Shown: piece by piece, positions 1-12,400 of the stretch
Position numbering within the stretch: position 1 is the first letter of the stretch
Layout: each line of letters opens with the position of its first letter
Source of the DNA: Symsagittifera roscoffensis
Taxonomy: Eukaryota > Xenacoelomorpha > Acoela > Convolutidae
Assembly (NCBI RefSeq): GCF_963678635.1
Contig: NC_087064.1
Location: 6,174,411-6,238,410, forward strand
Length of the DNA: 64,000 nt
Direction of reading: 5' to 3'
Program-made: the position numbers and the translations under genes
The notes under the pieces: model-generated
Databases searched by the model: none
What the model saw: only the letters and a program-made list of their open reading frames with translations
Told to the model about the DNA's origin: nothing

Positions 1-1269
1 GATCTTGGAAGCGAGTGGCGGTTAGATCAAACATGAAGGGAACCCATTGCCTTTTACCTCGAACAATTCAACATGACCGTTTTAGTTTTTCCAATAAGCC
101 CTTTTCCTTTTCAGCCCTTTGAAAGCCCTTTGAAATTGTTTAAGGGATTGGCACAAACCTTGATTGGACTGTTCCCATTTGAATGTATAGGTAACAGGAA
201 ATGTTCAATTAAAGGTCGCTGATATTTCTTTGGCGTTGCGGAAATGATGTGATATTGTCTTTTTATTCCATCAACCCATTAAAAATGTTTTGTGAGATTT
301 ATGATCAATTTTCTGGTAATCTTTTTTGGCAAAGAACTGCTGCTTCATTTTCAATTTCAAGCACGGAGCATGATTCATGGTGAGGACAAGCATGGAACTA
401 CGGTGCTATCTTATTTGATGCTAATTGAGTTCAAATTTGTTCGCACTAAAACTGCTGATCGGAAAAAAAAAATTTTTTTTTGTTAACCGAGTTGATATAG
501 AAGAGCTACGCTTAGTGCAAACTGAAAGTGAAACGAATAACAAACATATTCGAGTAGTATTATAGCAATACTGAGATGAAAAAAAATATATATAAAAAAT
601 GGGCTGTGAAATGGGCATTTTTGGTCAAAAAATGATCCATTTATTAGACTAAAAAACCAATCAAGTTGCTTTTAAAAAAAATACAAGTCAAGTAAAACGT
701 TAATGATAAAATATTGAATTTTTCCAACATGAATCAGGTTTTGGGTTCAAAAATATGCAATAAAACCATAGAAAATCATGAATATGAATCAAGTTTTGGG
801 CAAAAACTATGTTGAAAAACAAAAATTTGGTAAAAATAAAACAAATTTTGAGATCCAAATATGCAACGAAACCATAGAATGCAATAAGCCCAAAAAAATT
901 CGGGTAAAAATACTTATGAGATGAAGAATGCTTCTATAGTTTCTTCTTTTTTGACCAACGCAAGCGTAATTTCTGATATCAGTTGAAATTGTTAAAATTC
1001 TTCTGCGATTAAATCAGATTGTGATAAACAGTTCCAGGCAGACTAAGTTATTCATTGTACACTGGTAATTTCAGTCTGCAAAGGAAGGGTGGGAAAATTA
1101 TGGATTGTTTAAGCCTTCTTTTTCAAGTTCATTAATAGTTCAGGCGAAGCTGCTGAAAATGATCCAGTGCTGGACTGAGTTTCCAAAAAAAGTGTTGCCC
1201 TGTGAGCCGGAATGAGCCAAAAAGAATCGAAGGGAACAGATTTGATTTCAGAAAATTAATCCATTGATA

Positions 1270-1625
1270 GCGTCAGTAGCAGACTTGGGGAAATTTGACC
1301 CCTGACAACCCAGGGGATCCCAAATTTGGTACTGTTTTTTGTCATCCATTTTCGGCAGACCGACCTTGATTTTGTTCTAAGCGCGCAGTTGGAGCCAATA
1401 TATACTAATTTTGAGGGGAAGCGCGTGCCAAAAAAAATTATGTGCGCTTGCTAAAAAAACTGCGGCGCGCATAGTTTAATCAAAATATGTTTTTTGAGGT
1501 GTTGTGGGAGAGCTCGCAAAACCAGTTTTGTTGATCGAAAAAAATTAGGTCGACAAAACTTTCGACAGAAGTTGAAAATCAGCAAACCCCCCTCCCCTCG
1601 AGACATTCCTAGATGCGCCCCTGGG
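1270..1625 (+). repeat. dispersed ~350-bp repeat, copy 1
   Basis: The copy shares ordered blocks with the copies at 3840, 4645, 12070 and 13290/20880. The blocks are a 'gacccc...ggg.tccc' start, 'ggtactgt..tt..tcatccatttt.ggc', 'ccaatatatactaa.tttgag.gggaagc', 'gggagagctcg.aaa.ca' and a terminal 'tcctag...cgcccctgg'. No coding capacity is evident, so it looks like a non-autonomous dispersed element. Confidence 0.6.
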
Positions 1626-2489
1626 TAGAGTAAGATTTGGACATAAAGTACCCCAAAACTGTGATAAATAGTGCAAAAGATTGACCAATTGTTGTATACT
1701 TCGCACTGGATGCAGATCTCCTGAAAAGGGAGGCACTGTTCGTAAGCATTTGGCCAAATGATTTCAATAAGCCGATGCATATTTATGCGAAAATGACCCA
1801 ATTGTAAAAATTTTAAACGTAATAGGCGGAAAGTGATCCAATGGGCAAAAAAGACTCATAAAACCGGATCAAAGAGAAGTGTTATAAAGAAAATTGTCTT
1901 AAAGTGAAACAATGTAGGGAAACGCTAGTGCGGAAAACTGTGACGTGGGTGAAATTGTAGATATCAAACTACTGCATACAGTGCATAACTACGCAAAAAC
2001 AATTTTCGGGTGACCGTGATTGTTTAAAAAAGAAACATTATTGTAATATATTTGCAGGAAACTTTGTTTCACAAGTAGAGTCAGCAGGCAAAAAAGTCGA
2101 TGGGGAAAACATTATTCTAATATATTTGTGCGAAATCTTGTTTCACAAAAAAATTCAGTAAACAAAAAAACTTGGAGAGCTGCTCAATAGTTGAGCCAAA
2201 TTATTAAAATTTTAGAAATTGGTGTAAAAAAGCTATCATCTCATCTTCTCAGCCCTGGGATAAGATTTTAGTTTTTTTTTTGCGAAAAAGATATTTTTCA
2301 AGGCACAAAGTCTAAACTTTACCCAACCAGAATGTTTTCCATTTTGTATTTGAATGGCAAACATTTGATTTAGGGAACAAATTTACAAATTCCATTGTTA
2401 CATATTGCTTATACACCAAAAAATAATAATTCAACGCAGCACGGGAAAGTTGACAATTGATCATTACGTACAGCAGTGCATATGTATAT

Positions 2490-2575
2490 TCATATACACA
2501 CACGCACACCACATGCACTCATATACATACATATACACAAATATATACTCAATATATGTATATTTATAAATTTTG
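2490..2575. repeat. CA/TA-rich microsatellite-like tract
   Basis: The tract consists of imperfect alternating purine-pyrimidine runs (cacacgcacacc, atacatacatatacac, atatatact, tatatgtatat). Confidence 0.7.
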
Positions 2576-3251
2576 CGCCGATCTAGTGCACAGTTTGGCC
2601 TCGTAGAACGAGTTCATATCAAGTATTTTGTATATCCAGTTAAGTTCTTGATAACAATCATTGTGAAGTGCTTAGAACTAACCAATCATGATCCATGACT
2701 AAAACTTACAAAAATTTGTAAGGCGGAAGCTCTTTATAGTTTCAGCCAGAGAAGAATAAATTTAACTTAGAAAGCAGTTGCTCTTCCTCTCTTCTAAACT
2801 CGCAAGAATACCAGTATATACTAGATCTATTGAGACTAGTAAATATAAGAGTAGGATTAGGATCGGTATAAGGTTAAAAAATTGCACGAATCTATCCGGC
2901 CAAAAGTAAGATGACGTGACGAACAGACGGTGTGCTTTATCCGAAACTATATGAGAAAATCACACCGGACTTAAACTCCTTCGTAATTTGCATAGTTTTC
3001 CGCAGGAACTGGAAATCACAAAAACGATAATCACCACAAAGCTCTTTTATTCAAAAATTAGGTTTATGCCAGTTTGTGAGTGAGTCGATTGACCGTTTAG
3101 ACCAATGCAGTAATTTTTGAAGCTTTATTACAACATTAATAAATACAAAAAAAATCATTGAAGAGCGAGCATTGAAAATTCTTTAACAACTAAGAACGCA
3201 CATTGAAAAACAGTTTATATTTTTACCGGTCAGCTAAAGCATACATAAAAC

Positions 3252-3259
3252 TATAAATA
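3252..3259 (+). promoter_or_regulatory. candidate TATA box of the LRR gene
   Basis: TATAAATA lies about 47 bp before the start codon at 3306. With usual spacing, transcription would begin near 3283 and leave a very short 5' leader. This is inference from position only, because the region is AT-rich and such matches occur by chance. Confidence 0.3.
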
Positions 3260-3305
3260 ATTACGAATTTTTTATTTAAAGTTGTTTTAAACTTACACAT
3301 TCAAA

Positions 3306-3468
3306 ATGAACATTATAATATTATTAGTTTCTCTTTGTGTTTCCATATTTTTTCGTAACTCTGTTGGCGCCGTGGATACGCCTTCCTGCAAGGAATCTCT
3401 GAAGTGCGATTGTATGATAGACAGCGTAAGATGTGTTATGCTGTCCCCAAAAGACGATGATGTTGATA
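3306..3468 (+). CDS. LRR gene exon 1: signal peptide and LRRNT
   Basis: It starts at ATG 3306. MNIIILLVSLCVSIFF is followed by a small-residue cleavage region (SVGA). The four LRRNT cysteines follow within C-KESLK-C-D-C-MIDSVR-C. The donor is GTAAGT at 3469 and the exon ends in phase 1. Confidence 0.8.
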
Positions 3469-6400
3469 GTAAGTCGCCCATGTTAACAATCTCTCCCCTC
3501 CTCCCCCCCCCCCCCCTTAAACAGACAATCTCACCCTAAAACTAATTGGCAAAATCAACTCGTAAAGCCTGCATGTACTATTGTCGAAACTGATCTGATT
3601 GGTTGAAAAATATAACTTTAACCAAATAAAAAAATATCCCCCTGAATTGATTTATAGGGTGAGGTTGTTCACTTGGTCCAGTAAATTTTATATAATTTAA
3701 ACCCGAGTCACTAATTGGTTTGTTTGGAGTTCTTCATTCGGGAAATACGTTGTCGAAAAGTCTTTTTTATTCTTGCACAACATCAAAAAAACCTCTATTT
3801 CGGTAGAGACAGTCAAAAAGGTCGATCGTCAGTAATGGAGTGAGGAGCAGGGGAGGGGGGGGGGGGAATAGAGGGTGTAGAGGCGGACGCTTCTTTTTAG
3901 GGATTCTTCCCTCCCTCCGATTACCCAAAAGGTTGCCCAATTTGAAGTATTGTGCGATAAAAATTTCGGTCTCTAATCCTAAAACGTTTCTAAACATGTC
4001 TGCGGCGACAATTCATACTGAATTTGAGGGGTAGCTTAAGCCGGATAATTATTTGAGTTTGCTCAAAATTTTTCCAACAAATGCAAATTTATTTAAAATC
4101 TGGGTCTCCTATCGAAAAACTCTTAGACTGCACCTGGCTGGTTCAATTCAGTCGCAAGACGATAAGCTCAATTTGCGGGCTACACCAGAGAAATTCTTTG
4201 AACTTGAGGGCTTTGCTTGAATTGCTTTGAATCATATCACTTTTTAAATTTCAGAAATAACAAGCGAGTTCACGGGTCTTGCAGTATCTCAGTCTGATGT
4301 TGTCTTCCGAAAATTGAACCCCCACATTACGTACCTGGATATCCAATGGAGCGATTATTCATTTCTCAACAATGAGCCTGTCTTTTCAAACTTGAGGACT
4401 TTTCAGATATTTGCCTCAAAGTACCGAGGGTTCCCCAGGAACAACATAACCGAACTCAGGATCGATAACGGCCTTAATTTGAGAGGTAAGTGGGCTAAAT
4501 TTTTTTTCAAATGTCATTGTTATTGAGATGAATCAATGTCACAAACTTAATTACCATTGCCATGGTTCAAAAATATGCCTTAAATCGACTGAAATGCCCC
4601 TTAATGACAAAAAGACTTCATGCTTGCACTCCCTCAATGTTTTGCTCGGGGGCGGGGGGTAGGAGTTGAGCGGACGCATTTTTTAAGGATTCGACCCCCT
4701 GCCGACTCAAAGGGTCCCCCTTTTTGTACTATTTTCTGATATCCATTTCTGGCTGATGGACACTAAAATTTTTCTAAAGGTGCAGAAAAATTAGTTAGAA
4801 CAGGGTCCATTTAGTGATTTGGGAGAGCTCGGAAAATCAATTTGGTCGGTCTAAAAAAGTTCGACAAAATTACGTCCCCCTCCCTCGAGAAAATCCTAGT
4901 TCCGCCCCTGGTTTTGCTTAACTTGTATAAAGTAGTTTTTGAAAACAAAAATAAATTTCAAAAAAATGGGGTTTCGTTACAAAATTTCTCACAGACGCGA
5001 TGTCCAAAACAACTGGATATCCTTCTCAATTACAGCTAGCTTGCCTCAATTCAATTTGGATTGGCTTCTGAGTTAAAATCAATCGCCGCTACTCTTAAAT
5101 TTAAAAATTGAAAAATTGGGTGCAGATATCATCCACGATTTCCCGAATTGACAATCTGCAAACATCCATAAATTTGCACAGGTTGATAGTTTTTGAACTC
5201 ATGGCGTCCTTATTTTATCGAGTGGTCTGTCAATAGCAATGCTCTGAAGATACAAACTATAAACTCAAAATTATTCTGCTGCAGAAAAACTACACTGAGT
5301 ACAAAGGTTTGGTTCATTTGTTTGAAAATGGTAACCGAAAAGTTAATCTGGATAATATAAGTCAATGAAAAAATTTATCTGTGCTCGAGGGGGGAAGGGG
5401 GGGGGTGGGGGGGGGGGTTTCTCTAGACAATCTTCGACTGTTTCGCTAGCAATATTTGACAGAATTTCTTATATCATTCGAAAGGTACTGTTGTCTTGAG
5501 CGTCAACTTGAAATTTTTTTAGCTGTGATAATTTTTCGTAAGACTATGGGGGCTTAAAAACTTCCAATTTGGGACAATTACCGCACAATATATTTCGTGC
5601 TATTAACGCTTAAGCAAAGATTTAATCCGTATTAGAAATCATTCCAAATTGGATTGAGGCATGCTTTTTGCTCTATTTGAAACTTTGCTCCATGCAAAAT
5701 ATATTACTAAGTACTTTTCATAGCGTGTGGGGGATGATTTTGAAAAAGCCAAAAAATTGTCATCAAGTATTTTTATTTAAATTGTTCCATAGCAACTAAA
5801 GCGCAGTCGGAACATTCAGGGCGTTACCAAAACAAATGTAGTCTTGTTTCTATTTGGAAAAAACTGTTGCAAAACCTCGGAACAACGGACCTGTAGCCAG
5901 AAAATTGAAATTACAAAATGTGACATATATTTAGTTTGGCGTCGAGATGTGAACACATTCCGAGATGTAAATAAAGATTGTCAATTTGGCCAATTTGTGA
6001 CAACTAACGCGCGATAGGTTTTGCGCTGTTTCCGCGTAAGCGGAGATTTAATCCGTCATCGAAATCGTTTCAATATTGGGTAATAGTCATAAACGGTACA
6101 ATTTTAAGATGGAAATCTATCACTTTGTTTTCTATATGACGTGTGGGGGAAGACTTTTAAGAAAAAATCTCAAACTGTTTGCAAAGTTTTTATATGATAT
6201 ATCATCCAGCTCGTTTTGATAACTAATTGTGGCATCTGATGATGCGAGGAAAACAAAAAAAGAAAAATAGCAAAAACACACCCGAAAACAAATATTTTCC
6301 CTATTTTCAATGGATGGAACCAAAATTCAATTTAATTGAAGATGTTCTTATTTAGAAAAAATTTCTCAATGGTTACTTCTGTTTCTAATTTTCAAATAGC

Positions 6401-9400
6401 TCTTAACCACTACAACTACAATCTTAAGCCTAATTTTTGAAAAAATATATGTTATACTGATTTAATATTCTGCATAATCAGAAAATGTTAAAAATAGTAG
6501 TTATTAAAGCTGAGCTTATCAAAATGTTTCTTAACGCTAATTTATGTTTCTATTTTTGAGCAGCTTTTAACCACTACAACTCGCATCTTAAGCCCAATTT
6601 TTAAAAAAATATTCAACTCATTTAATGTACTGCATAATCAGAAAGTGTTAAAAAATAGTGGTTATTAAAGCTGAGCTCATCAAAATTTTTCTCAACGTTA
6701 GCTTATGTTTTTATTTTTGAGCAGATTTTAACCACTACAACTCCAATCTTAAGCCCAATTTTTAAAAAAATATTCAACTCATTTAATGTACTGCATAATC
6801 AGAAAGTGTTAAAAAATAGTGGTTTTTAAAGCTGAGCTCATCAAAATTTTTCTCAACGTTAGCTTATGTTTTTATTTTTGAGCAGATTTTAACCACTACA
6901 ACTCCAATCTTAAGCCCAATTTTTAAAAAAATATTCAACTCATTTAATGTACTGCATAATCAGAAAGTGTTAAAAAATAGTGGTTATTAAAGCTGAGCTC
7001 ATCAAAATTTTTCTCAACGTTAGCTTATATTTTTATTTTTGAGCAGATTTTAACCACTACAACTCCAATCTTAAGCCCAGTTTTTGAAAAAAAATATGTT
7101 CAACTCATTTAATATACTGCATAATCAGAAAGTGTTAAAAATAGTGGTTATTAAAGCTGAGCTCATCAAAATTTTTCTCAACGCTAACTTATGTTTCTAT
7201 TTTTGAGCAGCTTTTAAACACTACAACCTTAAGCCCAAAGATTGAAAAAAATTATAATAAATCTTAATTAACAAGCGTTAATGTTCAAAAAGTGTTAGAG
7301 AATAGTAGTTACCAAAGCTGATTAAATTTGGGCTCAATTAATGCCGTTTAAAAAAAAGTACCTCATTCAGGTACTTTCCTGGGCTTATTAACAAGGTTTT
7401 ATTGACAAATGTGAAACTTAGACCGGGTTGTTACAGGCACTCTGTTTTGTAATCAGAACGATTTCTTTTTTTAAAGTTATTTCACCGTCAAGTTTCTTAG
7501 GTAAGAGTTTGCAACGAGTGTTGAAAAACATCAGCCGTGAGTTCCCAAATGTGCAGACTCTTGAACTCGAAAACATGGGACTCACATTCGACGAGAGAGA
7601 CGCAAGAGCAAAACCCGTAAAATGTAAGCTTCAAGATTTGTTTTCTTTATTTCCTTATTTGGGGAGGGGGCGTCCAACAGTGCCGAAGTACAACAGTGAC
7701 GCAATAGTTTAGTACTGATCAACATCATTTCACCTTTTTCTTCACTACTGGAGTTCGGCTCTTTTGAACGCTATTCTAAGGGCAGTACAAAAGTGCCGAA
7801 GTTCAGCAGTGCCGAAAACAATGTTGATGAACATAGTGCCGAAAACAATCCTTTTTTGGTACTGCTAAACAATAATTTTATTTTCGGCACTTTTTTTTTT
7901 ACTTCGGCACTGTTGTACGCCTCTCCAAGGGCAGTAAAAAAAGTGCCGAAATGTAACAATGCCGAAAAAAAATTTGTTGAACAGTGCCAAAAATAATCAA
8001 CTTTCGGCACTGTTGAAAACATTTTATATTCGGCACTGGTGTACTTCGGCACTGTTGTACTTACCCTATGGAGAGTGATAGGATATCATTGATCAGGTAA
8101 ACATCCACGCCCTCAAAGCCTCTAAAAACGCTTGCCAAATTAGTTCTCTGTTAGAAACTTCAGCCAGCAAGAAACTAGTAATTTAGTCATAGCACAAAAT
8201 ATTTTGTTGTATATGATGAAATTTAAGAATCTTTACTTGGTCTAGCTATAGATCGAGGGATGTTAACTTGAGATAGCATCATGCTTCTTTTATGATGAAA
8301 ATAGCTTTTAATGGAACGTATTTGTAGGTCCCAAAACAGAAAAGATGTCGCGTAAGTTCCAAATTTTTTCAATTGGTCAAATTGTACTTTAGCCGACTCT
8401 CCAAAAATTTTTGGATTAATGCGACTGATTTTTTATTTTGAGTCCTGTGAACATTATGGCCATTGAGAATTCACCCTTTGAATGATTTGCAGTTGCGAAC
8501 CTGGTGAACGTGTCATTGAAAGGGAACAGAATTAGTTCTCTGCTGGTTTTGAACTCAATTGAGGGGTGGTGGCGGATGAAAGAAATCCGTCTGAATGACA
8601 ACTACATCGATTCAGTTTCACTGGGCGACATCAAACAAGTCAGTTTATCAGATACTTTGGATCTATTTAACTAATTTAACCTTTTGCAAAATGGAGGGGG
8701 GATTTGTTACTAGATAAAAAACTCATTTCTAGAATAAAAAAACTCTCGTCAAAAATTGAATATGATACAAGAGCTTAGCAGAAACTGAGCTTTGAAGTTA
8801 TAAAACGCACAAAAAACGCCTCAATTCGAACGTGATCTCCTTGCTTGATCAGGTTTGAGGGAAATTCTGAAGTTTTCGTATTTGCAACAATCAGCTTGGC
8901 ATTTTCTGCCCATGCAGTGACCCCGACAGTTTTCACTTTTCGCGCAAAGCTAACGTGAGCTGTACAAAGTTATCTTTCGCTGTTTAATGGGATTCTTTAC
9001 ACCATGAAAATCTAGGTCGAGGACCGCGAATTATTTTTCGACTTTGTCGGTCGCGACTATGTTACTTCTGCGACCGAAAATCCATAGGCTGGACAGGGTT
9101 TTAAGTCGCGGGCAAAGTATGAAAAAGCCCTATCTCGGTTGTGATATCGAAAACTTAGTCGCGAATAACGTCTAGAATTTGCATATCTCGATTTTTAACT
9201 TACAATAGTTTCACAGATAAAGAAGTGAGCAATTTTTGATTTCATTCTGTTCTTTCAAAAATCATCGTCTATTCTATTCTGGTCGAAATTGAAAAAGCAA
9301 CAGCATGTTTCGATGATTCAAAAAACCTTTAAGCCTTTCAACAATCTGTAGTTTTTGAGAACTTACAATGTCCCTAGGCTTGCTCTGATATATGACAACA

Positions 9401-12400
9401 TAAATTGATGACTTGCCCGAAAATTGAGTTTTAAAAGAACGTAGAAATTTTACTATGTTTTACCTGAGTCATTTCGTAGACTTAACTTTGGTAGACTATT
9501 CATGGCTTATTTCCGAAAAAAAACTCTGTTTTTAAAAGTCTAAAAAACTAAAACACTGAAGGATCAGTCAAAAACAAAGTTTTTTTATTGTTTTTTTTGG
9601 TGAAATTGAAACCTGCTTTTTTGTCAAGTTTATAAGGAAGCAAAATTAGAAAAAATTTTAAAAATAACAAAGTTCTGAAATGTGAAAAACTTGTTTTCAA
9701 AGCGTTAGCTGACATGATTAAACAGTTTAGACAGTTAGACAGTTTCTTCACCTTTTTTGAGAATTTAGAAAATCCATAGGCTTGCTCTGATAGATGACAG
9801 CAAAAATTGATTACTTGCCAAGAAACAGAATTTTGAAAAATCATTTTAGGCAAAAATAACATAAATTTTGGCCTAGGTTTTTATAGAATCACATTTAGTA
9901 CGCTTTTTTTGTCACCGTTCTGAAACAAAATTCGACTTTTTAAGGTCAGCAATCTAAAGAAACTTTGAAAGACGAGCCATAAATATTGGATTTAAACTGG
10001 ATTTTTTGAGTTAATTTCGAATCTAATTTTTGTCAAGTTTATAAGAAAATGCAATTTAAAAAAGCGTTTAAAAATCAATTTAAATTGTAAAAATTTTGGG
10101 AAAGTTAACGTTGGCTTGGCTATATAAACATATTGCAAGATTAGTTTTAATTCCAGCTATCTTATTACACGTACAAAATTGAGCAAAATTCAATGCTTTC
10201 TTGCTTTCAAAGAAGAAAAATGAAAAACTTTAAGGTTCTGCTGGGAATTCTTTCTTCCCCTCTCATCCATGAAAAGACAGAATTCGACCAGTAACTTTTC
10301 CAACCAATTCTAAAACAGAAACATCATCAGGTTGTTAGGACATTGATTGGTTGAGTTTTTTCGTGCAATAGTTTTTTCTACCATGAACACCCCCGCCCTT
10401 TGTTGATAAAGAAAATGAAATGTTAACTTCAGATTATATCTTGCATGAGTAAACTCCTTGTCTCTGTTCCTAATTTCAACCAGTAATTATCAATTGTTCT
10501 TTCATACATCGAGCTCAAAAAAAACGCTGAAAAAAACCTGGTACGATTTGGCTGAGAACTTGAAATCGAAACAAAAAAACAATACTGAAAGTTTCAAATT
10601 ACTTCTGCAGAACAATATTTTGTTCGGGAACGATTTCAACAAAATGATCAGATAAATGAATAAAGGTAACCGGTTGCAAATAGTACATAATGATCCGACC
10701 ATTTTCATTAAGAAGAAAAGGTTTCTTCAAATTAGTGTCCTTTTTAGTGGGTGGTGTGATTCGAGAAAAATGCAATTGAGAAAATTAGTGAATTAGGCAT
10801 TATCGACAACATTTTTCTTCAAAAAACGACCCAATAAACCGAAAACATTTCAAACATTTTTTGCAATTTTTTTCAAGCTTCTCCCTCCCCTCACGCTATG
10901 ATAAATAGAAAGTGATATAAATTGAATATCATTACGAGGCCAAACTGATGGGTATTTTGTAACTTGTGAGCTGATTCCGCAACAAGGACGCTCTCTTTGT
11001 TGTTCTTTTATTCTTTCGTTTCTTTGAGCGTTACGACAAATTTTAACGTGTTTACAGACTTGCCTCTGGATTCTTGAAATCTACAGACACCAAATTATGT
11101 GCCTATCTAGTGCACAGCTGGGCCTCTTAAAAATAAAAAGGTATTATTTAGACCAAACAGCCTGCCTCAGTGTAATTTAAAACGATTTATAAGACGGATT
11201 AAATATCTGCTTACTCGGTAATAGCACAAATATATTTCGCGTGTCATTTGTCCCAAATCTAAATTGGCCAATTTGGCTATACTTAAAAATTCCGTCAAAA
11301 ATTGCAAGTTGAAAAATCAAATTTTGTCTGGCGAAGAAAAACCACCCCGAGTACAAATGTTTTGTCACTGATTCGATAGTGGAGACAATGTTTTTGTTTT
11401 TACAATCATAAATAAAATCTTCATAACCTGCACACATAAGTTCAAAAAATGGCTAATTGGAAACTTTCAAACCCCCAATTTTTTTAAATCTTCAGAGGGA
11501 AAATTTGAATTTGTTAAATTTGAAGTCAAGGAATCGATGTCTCCACTCCACTGGGGTGTAATTTTCATGGTAAAAACTATGATTCCAATCACCAAAATTA
11601 CCGGAATAAAAAACCGTCTCAAGAATAAATACTACGCATATTTTTGAAAACCAAACACCGCAGAAAGCACAAAGCAATAAATGACTCACAAAAAGAAACC
11701 TTGAGTAAAAGTAAATCAACTTACGTTGGAATACGAATAAATTTTATTTATTGCTTTATTTTATATGCTTGGCGTATGTCCTCATCGATTTAGTTGTTCA
11801 TTTTCAAGCTTGCGATTGTTTAGTAAACCCAATTTTTGGTTGCGTTTTTTTTTCTTCAGTTTAGTTTATGATTAATTGTTCAGATTGCGAGTTTCGAGTT
11901 CGAGCCAGACGCCCGAGTGAAACTGCGGATGGATCAACAGCGTGGCTTGTTATGCGAGTGTGGCTTGAACGGTTTCCAGAAGTGGCTCAAGGCCACTGAG
12001 TTGTTCATTAATCCCACTTCAATCAAGTGCCAAATGCAGACAGAGAGAAGCAATGCGCAGTTAGAGAGGTTAGTGGACGCCCCCCCCTTCCCTATGTGAT
12101 TGGACCCGCTGACTACCCAAAGGTTCCCCTCTTCGGTACTGTCTTAAGACCTCCATATTTGGCTGGCTGACCCCAAAAAAATTTTGGAGGTGCCTTTGGC
12201 ACCAATATATACTAACTTTGAGAGGGAAGCTCACCCCCTCAATTTTGTTGGTCAAAACTGTGGAAAAAGTGCATAAAACGACTTTTTCGGCCTGTTTTTT
12301 GCCTGCGACGTAAAACGTAAAAATTTGATCTTAATAGTGATATGGGGAAGCTCAAAAAATCAGTTTGGTCACCTAAAAAAAGGTCCCCTTCGTTATAATC

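Larger units (their letters stand above)
1..3250. other. 5' flank without recognised gene
   Basis: AT-rich non-coding DNA with homopolymer A/T runs. Reading frames here are short, overlap on both strands and show no family motif. It contains one dispersed-repeat copy (about 1270-1625) and a CA/TA-rich tract (about 2490-2575). A short motif at 2581-2602 recurs at 11105-11126, and part of it recurs in inverted form at 10933-10947. Nothing else supportable was seen. Confidence 0.6.

Noticed and set aside
1451..1801. 116-codon minus-strand frame
   Set aside because: It overlaps a dispersed-repeat copy and another frame on the same strand; no domain and no splice signals.
3767..4034. Proline- and glycine-rich frames on both strands around 3.8-4.0 kb
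   Set aside because: They are generated by the poly-G run and neighbouring G-rich repeat; no start context or domain.
6380..7320. CRISPR-like array
   Set aside because: The whole ~161-bp unit repeats without short repeat/unique spacer structure, and the setting is eukaryotic.
7771..8052. Overlapping frames on both strands in the GTGCCGAA cluster
   Set aside because: The periodic motif gives similar peptides on both strands; this is a repeat artefact.
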